Below are positions 6,535-13,645 of a stretch of DNA of 14,355 bases, piece after piece. Both the position numbers and the translations under genes were made by a program. Numbering within the stretch: position 1 is the first letter of the stretch; each line of letters begins with the position of its first letter. The notes below the pieces were generated by a model. That model saw only the letters and a program-made list of their open reading frames with translations, had not been told where the DNA came from and did no database searches. Source of the DNA: Prevotellaceae bacterium (GTDB lineage: Bacteria > Bacteroidota > Bacteroidia > Bacteroidales > UBA932); assembly GCA_031268055.1 (NCBI GenBank), contig JAIRXY010000234.1:1-14355 (forward strand). The letters are read 5' to 3'.

Positions 6535-7933
6535 AGCAACCTAAGCTTTTATCGTTTGAGATATTCCTGTCGTATCCATCAGCGTCGATGGGGTACATGC
6601 GCGCTATGCTCTCCTCTCCGGCGTTGATGGCAGGCGACCCTTCCGAGAGGTGAAAGTCATTTTCGCTTACGTTTCTAAACGCCGGGTCTTGCACCGTAAC
6701 GTTCACGTAGCGCTCGCCGTTGCTCAGGTCAAAGCTGCTGCTGAGCTTTACCATGCAGCGCTCCATCGTGAGGCGCATAGCGGCAGGTTGACCGGACAGC
6801 TCGCGTACGCTAAGCTCGTTTATATTTTTTCCATAAATAATGCTGTTGGCGAAGTGGGCGGCGTTGAGCGGCGTGGGGATTGTATCGTACCTGTTTTTTG
6901 CCTTTTCGCGCAGGCGGTAGCTTTGCAGCACAACCAGCGTACCACGGTAGGCGTCGGCGGCAAAGGTGCAGCTGTAAAAGGTGCAGCTGCCGCCCTCTAT
7001 CAGCGCGGCGTTGCTAAGGTGGTTGGCAAAAAGGCAGTTGTTTGCATCAACCTTGCCGTTGCTAGACCGCACGCCAACCTCGGCATCCTCAACCACCGAA
7101 TTTTTTAGCGTTAGCTGAGCGCTGCCGGCCACTCCCAGCGTATCCGTCACGGCAAAGGCGCAGCGCGCGCCGCTGATTCGCGCGCCGCTCACGCTTGCGC
7201 GTCCGCTTGCGCCAATGCTAATTCCCACCCACTGTCCGGAGGCGCCCTTGTACCACGGGTCGTTGTAGCGCGGGAACGAGAAAATACAGGGATTTTCCGG
7301 TACTCCCTCCACCCTGAGCGTGCCGCTTACGGCTATCCCCGCCTTTCCGCCGAAGTAGAGCTTTGCTCCGGCCTCCACAGCCACGGTTGCGCCGCTGTCG
7401 ACGGCCACAACGCCGCCCAGAATGTAGGGCTTATCGGCCGTAAAGGTATAGCCGTTGGGCAGCGCGGTATCCCTGTCCAGCACAACGGCGTCTTGCCCGT
7501 AGGCTACTACCTCAAGCTTGCTTGACAGCTCTTGGCCGTTCACCATGAATACAATAGCGTCGGATAGCAGGAGGTTTTTATTTTTCTTTACCTCAATAAA
7601 AATAAAAAGGCTATCTCTTCTTGCCAGCTTTACGTTGCCCACGCTGTAACCGGCGCGCCCGTCAACGTTCATGCGGAAAGGCGAAGCCTCTCCCTTCCGC
7701 AGCAGCACCTCGTCGAAGAGCAGATTTTTGTCGCTTGTGTTGTAAACCCTGCACGAAAACGTGGTAGAGCCAAGGGTGGCAAAAATGGTGTCGAAGTTAA
7801 GCGTGTCGCTTGAAAAATAGAGCGTTGCCGAGGCATCCGAGGTAAACTCCTGCTGCTGGCAGCGTACGGCAAGAGCAACGAGCACAATGAGCGTCCAGCG
7901 CCATCTATGCTTTACAAAAGCGATGTTCAGCAT
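6518..7933 (-). CDS. Right-handed parallel beta-helix lipoprotein (471 aa)
   Basis: The signal sequence (1-24) ends at Cys25 in LAVRC, a lipobox with an unusual Arg at -1. Residues about 30-150 look like a beta-sandwich domain (strand-rich, with few helices). From about 165 to 430, short repeats with turn Gly/Asn and stacked Val/Leu/Ile/Cys positions fit a parallel beta-helix (for example AGIAVSGTLRVEG at 198-210 and NSVVEDAEVGVRSS at 278-291). The C-terminus has SPAINAG (433-439) and DADGYDRN (450-457) before LGCYAY, a tail typical of Bacteroidota beta-helix surface proteins. No catalytic motif for a polysaccharide lyase is evident, so adhesion, glycan binding or an unrecognised enzyme activity are all open. 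It is the first gene of an operon with the overlapping phosphoesterase gene at 5464-6534. Confidence 0.85.
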   Translation of the reverse strand: MLNIAFVKHRWRWTLIVLVALAVRCQQQEFTSDASATLYFSSDTLNFDTIFATLGSTTFSCRVYNTSDKNLLFDEVLLRKGEASPFRMNVDGRAGYSVGNVKLARRDSLFIFIEVKKNKNLLLSDAIVFMVNGQELSSKLEVVAYGQDAVVLDRDTALPNGYTFTADKPYILGGVVAVDSGATVAVEAGAKLYFGGKAGIAVSGTLRVEGVPENPCIFSFPRYNDPWYKGASGQWVGISIGASGRASVSGARISGARCAFAVTDTLGVAGSAQLTLKNSVVEDAEVGVRSSNGKVDANNCLFANHLSNAALIEGGSCTFYSCTFAADAYRGTLVVLQSYRLREKAKNRYDTIPTPLNAAHFANSIIYGKNINELSVRELSGQPAAMRLTMERCMVKLSSSFDLSNGERYVNVTVQDPAFRNVSENDFHLSEGSPAINAGEESIARMYPIDADGYDRNISNDKSLGCYAYRP

Positions 7934-7968
7934 GTTGATAAATTTCTAAATCATTAATTCTTAACGTG

Positions 7969-7999
7969 CAAAAATACGTAAAGTTTTTTATTTGCACAA
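7969..7999 (-). promoter_or_regulatory. Promoter of the beta-helix/phosphoesterase operon
   Basis: On the minus strand TTG (7997-7999) is followed by 20 bp and TATTTTTG (7969-7976), an exact TAnnTTTG match 35 bp before the ATG at 7933. A 7-bp inverted repeat, GTGCAAA (7966-7972) and TTTGCAC (7991-7997), brackets the promoter spacer and could be an operator. Confidence 0.65.
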
Positions 8000-8074
8000 T
8001 GGTGATTCTAAACAAAATAGTTTATCGGGCAAGGAAATATTTATTGTGTATTTTGTATAATTTAACGCTTATTA

Positions 8075-8106
8075 TTTCTCAAATATTGAAAAAAGGTGCA
8101 TCTTTG
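8075..8106 (+). promoter_or_regulatory. Possible distal promoter toward susC
   Basis: TTTC (8075-8078), 20 bp, then CATCTTTG (8099-8106). Each box differs from TTTG and TAnnTTTG by one base, and the spacing equals that of the two best promoters in the window. If used, the transcript would include the (CA)20 tract and a leader of about 450 nt before susC. This is inferred from motif and spacing only. Confidence 0.3.
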
Positions 8107-8237
8107 TTGCCGTTATCGCCCTATTTTTATTGATTGTTTATTAAAAAACGTACCAATTACATGCTATACGCGCGCTCCATAGGCATTACTCCATTTCTTG
8201 TAACACATACAGGAAATAATTTGCGTGTGGGCACACA

Positions 8238-8279
<42 letters not shown>

Positions 8280-8412
8280 CTCAGCGAGTTACGTAGCGCA
8301 GCCTCGTGTTTGCATATACGCAAATTTTTCGACTTTTACAATATTTCACATCCTTTTTCTGATGAGCGGCCGGATATTGCGGGCGTTCATTTTTTTTGCT
8401 GCTTCAGCCAAG

Positions 8413-8448
8413 CTGCTGCCTTTGCACCATTTGTACAATGTGCAGCAG
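8413..8448. repeat. Inverted repeat / hairpin in the susC leader
   Basis: Arms CTGCTGC (8413-8419) and GCAGCAG (8442-8448). Nested inside is an 8-bp stem with one bulge (8423-8431 with 8437-8444, loop TGTAC). A promoter-like TGCCTTTG (8417-8424) overlaps the left arm. It could be an operator dyad or an RNA hairpin. Confidence 0.4.
8417..8424 (+). promoter_or_regulatory. Possible proximal susC promoter, first box
   Basis: TGCCTTTG differs from TAnnTTTG at one position; TTTG at 8395-8398 lies 18 bp upstream. The 9-mer CTTTGCACC starting at 8420 is repeated exactly at 8479-8487 inside the second candidate box. Activity is inferred. Confidence 0.3.
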
Positions 8449-8475
8449 TCTTCCACAATGCTTGCGGCAGCCCTC

Positions 8476-8483
8476 TCTCTTTG
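8476..8483 (+). promoter_or_regulatory. Possible proximal susC promoter, second box
   Basis: TCTCTTTG is one mismatch from TAnnTTTG and shares CTTTGCACC with the box at 8417-8424. If active, the start of transcription would fall at about 8490, so the hairpin at 8490-8520 would form the extreme 5' end of the susC mRNA. No -33 box is seen. Confidence 0.3.
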
Positions 8484-8489
8484 CACCCT

Positions 8490-8524
8490 AATAAGCAGCA
8501 GGAGGCTCCGGCTGCTTATTTTTT
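8490..8524 (+). terminator. Terminator-shaped hairpin just upstream of susC
   Basis: A perfect 10-bp stem AATAAGCAGC (8490-8499) with GCTGCTTATT (8511-8520), one A-G mismatch, three more pairs and a 3-nt loop, followed by T through 8524. This is the layout of an intrinsic terminator, yet it sits 35 bp before the susC ATG on the same strand. It could end a transcript from an upstream promoter (attenuation or a leader RNA), or form a protective 5' stem if transcription begins at about 8490. The structure is clear; the role is not. Confidence 0.6.
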
Positions 8525-8558
8525 CAGCTCCATATTTTTTCACCTTAAACAAATTATC

Positions 8559-11500
8559 ATGTACCAAAAATTATTCGATCAAAGTCGAACGGGGCAGATA
8601 GCGTCTGCACCTGTTCAAACGACCGGTGGTGCGGGAGCGGCAAGGCGCGCAAAGCGCTTGCTGCTTTTGCTAATGCTTTGCGCAGCCCTACCCTGGTCAC
8701 TGAATGCGCAAGATCTCAACATTTCCGGCACGGTGCTTGGCGCTAACAACGATCCTGTTGTGGGGGCAAGCGTTGTGGTAAAAGGAACTACTGCTGGCGC
8801 AGTTACCGGAACAGATGGCAGCTACAACATCACCGCACCCGCCAATGCAACGCTGGTATTCTCATTCTTGGGATTGACCACCAAGGAAGAAGCCGTTGAT
8901 GGACGTGGACGTATTGACGTTGTGCTGAACGAAAGCGACCAATTCCTCGATGAAGTAGTGGTGGTAGGCTACGGCGTGCAAAAGAAGCGGGATTTGACAG
9001 GGGCGGTTTCGTCCATCAAAATGAACGACGCGCCGGTGGCAACTTTCTCAACCATCAGCCACGCGCTGGCAGGCAAGGCCGCCGGCTTGCAGGTAACGCA
9101 AAACAGCGCCCAAGTGGGCGGCGGCTCCACGTTCCGCATTCGCGGCGCAACTTCGCCATCCGGAGGCGCCGGTAACGAGCCGCTCATTATCCTCGACGGC
9201 TTTCCGGTAACCTCTCCCTCAAACCTCGGCTCCGGCAATGCGTATGATGCCGGCGGCACCGACAACGTACTGGAATCCATTAACCCGAACGACATAGAGA
9301 GCATCGAGGTGCTGAAGGACGCCAGCGCCACCGCCATCTACGGGTCGCGGGCAGGACACGGGGTGATTATCATCACCACCAAGCGCGGCAGCAAAGACCA
9401 AAGGTTGCGGGTAAATTATTCCGGCAACGTGAGCGTTTCAACCATGAAGAACGGCTATGACATGCTGGACGCCTCGCAATACATGGCGCAGCTTGGAACA
9501 GAAATCCGTGAAAGATACCTTGCGGATAACGGGTTGGGCGTGTACGCCAACTACAAAACGCCCACCGGAAAGACCGAAGCGGAATTTGACCTCATGAATA
9601 CCGCCAACTATGCGAAGCTGTATGACATTTATGAAAAGAACGGCCACAAAACAACCGACTATTTCAAAGAGGTAACGCGCACCGGCGTACAGCAGTCGCA
9701 CAACGTGTCGCTTTCGGGCGGTACGGAAGCCACGCAGTATCTGGCTTCGATAAACTACTTCGGTCAGGAAGGTATCGTGAAGAACAATGCCATGAACAGG
9801 CTTACAGCCAACGTGAATTTAGACCAGCAAATATCCAAATACGTGAAAGGCGGCCTGTCGCTCAACTTAAGCCGCAACCAGTACGACAATTCACTGCTGG
9901 GTAACGGCGATCAGGAACATGCAGGTATCATTACTTCGGCCATACAGTACATGCCCATTTTGCCGGTGTACGACGAAAACGGGGAGTTCTCAAAAACGCC
10001 CACCAAAGGCGACTACCCCAACCCCGTGTCGCTGCTCGACATCACCGACAAATCTACTAAGGATAGGGTATTGAGCTCGGCCTACTTGGAAGTAAAGCCG
10101 GTGAAAGAGTTAACCTTGAAAACGGTATTGGGCATGGACAGGAAATACCAGAAACGCAAGCAGTATGTGCCAACCACCACCGTGATGGGAGCCGCTCAAA
10201 ACGGGATAGCAGATATTGGCCAAAGCGACAACATGGACTACCTGCTCGATTTGACCGCCACCTACATCAAGGAGTTCGGCGACCACAACTTAACTGCGCT
10301 GGCAGGATATTCGTTCCAGCAGTTCAATCAGGAAGGCTTCAGCGCCGGCAATAGCGATTTCCCCATAGACGGGTTTCTGTATAACAACCTTGCCACAGGC
10401 AACGCCGCCAAGCCGGGCGTAAGCTCATGGGCAGATAAGAGCTCCTTAAGCTCTTACTTTGCGCGAGTAAACTACTCCTTCCTTGGCCGCTACCTGCTCA
10501 CCGCCACGCTCCGCGCCGACGGTGACTCGGACTTCACCGAAGACAACCGCTGGGGATATTTCCCCTCAGCTTCTGTGGGATGGCGCTTTAGCGATGAAGC
10601 ATTTATGCAATCACTGGCCGGCGCCCTTTCCAACGGTAAGCTGAGAGCGAGCTACGGGCAAACCGGCAACTCCAACATCGGCAACAATATATTGGACGCC
10701 TACGGCGCAAGAGGAGGTTACGTGTTTGGCTCCTCAAGCCTCGGTGGTGTGGGGACTAAAAAAATCGGCAACCGGAATTTGACTTGGGAAACTACTACCG
10801 AATTTAACATCGGTCTTGACCTTGGGCTGTTCAAAAACCGGATAAACCTCTCCGTAGAATACTACGACAGGGTAATTTCCGATTTGTTGGCCACCAAAAG
10901 CCTCCCGTCCTACAATGAGCTCGGCTCCGTTTCCGCCAACATCGGCAAAACGCAGGGGCAGGGCTTTGAGCTGACGCTGAACACCGTGAACGTCACCAAC
11001 AAGGATTTCGTATGGACTACCGACCTCTCGCTGTCTACCTACAAAGACCGCTGGCTGGAGCGCGACCCGGACTGGACGCCGAATGTTTACCAGTCGGAAA
11101 CAGACTATATCCGCTCCATCTTCGTGTACCGCTCTGATGGCATCATGCAGGCAGGCGAAACGGCTCCGGCTTGGCAAAGCGCCCTGCTGCCCGGACAGCT
11201 GAAGGTGAAAAACCTGAAGGACGAAGAAGATGCACTCAACAAATTAGACCCTAACGACGTGGAGCTGCTCGGCTCGGAAGACCCTGCTTTAATCTTCGGC
11301 TTTAACAACACCATAAGGTGGAAACAGCTCGATTTCAACATCTACTTTTACGGTGAATTGGGCCGATGGCGGGGAGCCAGCTACTACGAAAAATGGACAA
11401 GCATTACCGGCAATGCACCTTACTATAATGTGTCGACCAATGCGCAAAACACATGGCGGAGCGACAACCAGGGCGCTGCTATGCCAAGCCTTATAAGCAA

Positions 11501-11756
11501 CAGCACTATTCCCGGGACTACGGATTTTTACTACAAGAAAATCAGCTACCTCCGCTGCCGGAATATCACGGTAGGGTACACCATTCCTGTTTCTAAAAAA
11601 GTATTGAACAGCATACGGGTGTATGCCGATGTGAACAACCCGTTTGTGATTACCAACTGGACGGGCGTTGACCCGGAAACGGACTTTGCCAACAGCAACA
11701 ACTATGCCTACCCTAACGTTACCAGCTTTAGCTTGGGTGTAGATATTAATTTTTAA
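8559..11756 (+). CDS. SusC/RagA-family TonB-dependent outer-membrane transporter (1065 aa)
   Basis: A TonB-dependent importer that works with the SusD-like lipoprotein encoded next. The signal peptide has an unusually long n-region (about 33 residues), a hydrophobic core at 34-47 and probable cleavage at A50/Q51. Residues about 52-125 form a carboxypeptidase-regulatory-like domain (ISGTVLGANNDPVVGASVVV). The TonB-box region DEVVVVGYG lies at 131-139, followed by QKKRDLTGAVSSI. The plug shows the SusC signature LKDASATAIYGSRAGHGVII at 252-271. The rest is a 22-strand-type barrel ending in VDINF. No STN domain precedes it, so direct signalling to an anti-sigma factor is not expected. The ATG at 8559 is chosen because it is the only ATG ahead of the signal peptide; the frame upstream is open but has only a TTG (8310) and non-signal sequence. 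The substrate is unknown: no degradative enzyme is nearby. Confidence 0.95.
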   Translation: MYQKLFDQSRTGQIASAPVQTTGGAGAARRAKRLLLLLMLCAALPWSLNAQDLNISGTVLGANNDPVVGASVVVKGTTAGAVTGTDGSYNITAPANATLVFSFLGLTTKEEAVDGRGRIDVVLNESDQFLDEVVVVGYGVQKKRDLTGAVSSIKMNDAPVATFSTISHALAGKAAGLQVTQNSAQVGGGSTFRIRGATSPSGGAGNEPLIILDGFPVTSPSNLGSGNAYDAGGTDNVLESINPNDIESIEVLKDASATAIYGSRAGHGVIIITTKRGSKDQRLRVNYSGNVSVSTMKNGYDMLDASQYMAQLGTEIRERYLADNGLGVYANYKTPTGKTEAEFDLMNTANYAKLYDIYEKNGHKTTDYFKEVTRTGVQQSHNVSLSGGTEATQYLASINYFGQEGIVKNNAMNRLTANVNLDQQISKYVKGGLSLNLSRNQYDNSLLGNGDQEHAGIITSAIQYMPILPVYDENGEFSKTPTKGDYPNPVSLLDITDKSTKDRVLSSAYLEVKPVKELTLKTVLGMDRKYQKRKQYVPTTTVMGAAQNGIADIGQSDNMDYLLDLTATYIKEFGDHNLTALAGYSFQQFNQEGFSAGNSDFPIDGFLYNNLATGNAAKPGVSSWADKSSLSSYFARVNYSFLGRYLLTATLRADGDSDFTEDNRWGYFPSASVGWRFSDEAFMQSLAGALSNGKLRASYGQTGNSNIGNNILDAYGARGGYVFGSSSLGGVGTKKIGNRNLTWETTTEFNIGLDLGLFKNRINLSVEYYDRVISDLLATKSLPSYNELGSVSANIGKTQGQGFELTLNTVNVTNKDFVWTTDLSLSTYKDRWLERDPDWTPNVYQSETDYIRSIFVYRSDGIMQAGETAPAWQSALLPGQLKVKNLKDEEDALNKLDPNDVELLGSEDPALIFGFNNTIRWKQLDFNIYFYGELGRWRGASYYEKWTSITGNAPYYNVSTNAQNTWRSDNQGAAMPSLISNSTIPGTTDFYYKKISYLRCRNITVGYTIPVSKKVLNSIRVYADVNNPFVITNWTGVDPETDFANSNNYAYPNVTSFSLGVDINF

Positions 11757-11781
11757 TCTAACTACATAAAAAAAGATAATT

Positions 11782-13338
11782 ATGAATAAGATAAAACTAT
11801 ATTTAGCTGTTTTACTTCCGGTGATTATGGCGCTGCAAAGCTGCGAGTTGGAGTCGGAAGTGTTTAACGACATCAACACGAGCATCTACCCCACCACAGA
11901 GCGCGATGCCCGCGACCTGATTACAGGAAATGTGTATACGCCATTTACCACTGTTGCATTCGATGGCACCGGTGAAAATGTATATCAGGGCATATTTAGC
12001 GGAGCCAATGGGTTTCATCTCCTTGCCGATATGGCCAGCGATATCGGATTCTGTAACTGGGGGACTGGCACTTGGGGAGCGCTTGAGTTCGGACAAGTTC
12101 AACCTACTACCCAGTATGGCTCTACCATAATATACGATAAGGGATACCACCGGTTTTTCGGCAAGATGCTGCTGACTATCGACCGCATCCAAGGCCTGGA
12201 TATTGACGCCGACGTGAAAGCGCGCTATATTGCCGAAGCAAAATGCGGCCTGGGCTTCCTTGGTTTTTTGTTTTACGACTGGTATGGCCCGGTGGTCATA
12301 CCCGATCTGGAAACGCTCAAAGCGCCGCAGGAAGCCAAAATCCTGCCGCGCCTCTCGGAAGACGCCATGAAGACGTTTATTGAAACCAACCTGAAGGAGG
12401 CAGCGGCTGTATTGCCAGCCACTTACGCCCATAGCGATCCCGAGTACGGACGCTTCACGGCAGGACTTGCCCACATGGTGCTCCTCAAGTTCTACATGCA
12501 AACGCAGCAGTGGGGCAAAGCCATTACGGAAGGTAAGGAACTGATGAAACCGGAGTATGGCTACCAGCTGGTTACCGACCCGGGTAATGCTACCGGCGTA
12601 GATCCGGACGCCACGCCCACGGCCTACGCCAACATTTTCTCCGTAGCCAACGAGGGCAACAGCGAAACCATTTGGGCAGTGAACTATAACAGTACTTACA
12701 AAAATGAATGGTTCCCGAATGTTTTAATGGGAGGATGTCCTCTTAATAACGGAGCTGCCGGATGGGATGGCTATAAAATAATACCGCAGTTCTTCGCCAC
12801 TTTTGAGGCCGGCGACCAACGCAGGAACACTATTATTTCTAACGAAAACTGGCCGGAAGGAAATCTTAGCGATGGCGTACTTCCGGTTAAATATGAGATA
12901 AACACAACAGGGGGTAACACACGAAGCGCTTTAGACTGGATTGTGTACCGCTATGCCGACGCCATTACCCTTTTGGCAGAAGCCATCGTACGCAATGGAG
13001 GTGATTTTTCCGGCGGAAGCCCGGAGCCGCTTGACTTGCTCAATCAGGTGAGAACGCGAGCCGGACTTACGGTGTACACAGCCGCTGACATTGCAAGCAA
13101 GGACGACTTCATCGCCAAGCTGCTAATGGAGCGCGCCCATGAATTTTATTTTGAAGGCGTTCGTCGTCAGGATTTAATTCGCGACGGTAAATACGAAGAA
13201 ACGATGAAGTGGAAATGCAACTTGGGGCTTAGCGGTAGCGCGTCATTTGCTAATCCGGCAAAGATATATGACCGCATGCCGCTTCCTCAAAGCTTGATTA
13301 CCGAGGGGCAGGGAATTATTGAGCAAAACCCGTATTAA
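11782..13338 (+). CDS. SusD/RagB-family nutrient-binding surface lipoprotein (518 aa)
   Basis: The lid and substrate-binding partner of the SusC-type transporter, anchored on the outer leaflet. The signal sequence ends at Cys21 (ALQSC), followed by acidic ELESE, which fits surface export. The N-terminal half is helical, as in the TPR-bearing SusD fold (for example RFTAGLAHMVLLKFYMQTQQ at 225-244). The C-terminal SusD/RagB region includes WIVYRYADAITLLAEA, then MERAHEFYFEGVRRQDLIR, and a family-typical end of the form MPLPQSLI...QNPY. Length is normal for the family. The gene starts 25 bp after the susC stop with no promoter or terminator between, so the two are co-transcribed. The binding site is too variable to suggest a glycan or peptide ligand. 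Confidence 0.95.
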   Translation: MNKIKLYLAVLLPVIMALQSCELESEVFNDINTSIYPTTERDARDLITGNVYTPFTTVAFDGTGENVYQGIFSGANGFHLLADMASDIGFCNWGTGTWGALEFGQVQPTTQYGSTIIYDKGYHRFFGKMLLTIDRIQGLDIDADVKARYIAEAKCGLGFLGFLFYDWYGPVVIPDLETLKAPQEAKILPRLSEDAMKTFIETNLKEAAAVLPATYAHSDPEYGRFTAGLAHMVLLKFYMQTQQWGKAITEGKELMKPEYGYQLVTDPGNATGVDPDATPTAYANIFSVANEGNSETIWAVNYNSTYKNEWFPNVLMGGCPLNNGAAGWDGYKIIPQFFATFEAGDQRRNTIISNENWPEGNLSDGVLPVKYEINTTGGNTRSALDWIVYRYADAITLLAEAIVRNGGDFSGGSPEPLDLLNQVRTRAGLTVYTAADIASKDDFIAKLLMERAHEFYFEGVRRQDLIRDGKYEETMKWKCNLGLSGSASFANPAKIYDRMPLPQSLITEGQGIIEQNPY

Positions 13339-13381
13339 CCCGCTAAAGGGCATTACAAAAGACTTCTAATTTGTAAGAGAG

Positions 13382-13423
13382 AGAGGCTGCGCTGGAAAGG
13401 TATTTACGGCGCAGCCTCTTTTT
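13382..13423 (+). terminator. Terminator of the susC-susD operon
   Basis: An 11-bp perfect stem AGAGGCTGCGC (13382-13392) with GCGCAGCCTCT (13409-13419), a 16-nt loop and five T at 13419-13423. It begins 44 bp after the susD stop and separates the operon from the downstream lipoprotein gene. Confidence 0.85.
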
Positions 13424-13520
13424 ATGTTGGCGCCCCCCTTGTTCGATTTTTCCGGAGGCGCGCGGCTGTGCATTTCTAAAAAATATCACCTGCCCGAAAA
13501 CGGAATCGCCAAAAAATTAC

Positions 13521-13528
13521 TATTTTTG
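13521..13528 (+). promoter_or_regulatory. Promoter -7 box TATTTTTG for the last lipoprotein gene
   Basis: Exact match to TAnnTTTG, 117 bp before the ATG at 13646; an overlapping alternative GTCCTTTG ends at 13535. A 7-bp dyad TTGCAAC (13533-13539) and GTTGCAA (13548-13554) covers the expected start of transcription and could be an operator or a 5' hairpin. Confidence 0.5.
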
Positions 13529-13571
13529 TCCTTTGCAACGTTGGCATGTTGCAATTATAAAGCAACCGTTT

Positions 13572-13637
13572 ATGGCTAACCTTTTTACTTCCTTATTAAA
13601 CAGTAGCGAACGGTGTGTTTTTTTTGCAAATAATTAA
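13572..13637 (+). CDS. Possible 21-codon leader ORF
   Basis: ATG at 13572 opens a 21-codon frame (MANLFTSLLN at its start, ending ANN) that stops at 13635-13637, 8 bp before the lipoprotein ATG. It lies inside the predicted leader of that gene and crosses a run of eight T (13618-13625). It could be a translated leader affecting the next gene, or chance. There is no homology I recognise. Confidence 0.2.
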   Translation: MANLFTSLLNSSERCVFFANN

Positions 13638-13645
13638 AATCAGGT

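Noticed and set aside
5500..6627. Long plus-strand open frame opposite the phosphoesterase gene (375 codons)
   Set aside because: It is antisense to a gene with all catalytic motifs, and its composition is that of a shadow frame; no signal or domain is visible.
8310..8558. N-terminal extension of SusC from the TTG at 8310
   Set aside because: The extra sequence has no signal peptide or domain, contains the terminator-like hairpin and promoter-like boxes, and would bury the real signal sequence at residues 34-50 of the chosen protein.
11812..12501. Minus-strand open frame of 229 codons inside susD
   Set aside because: It is antisense to an intact SusD homologue and has no independent support.
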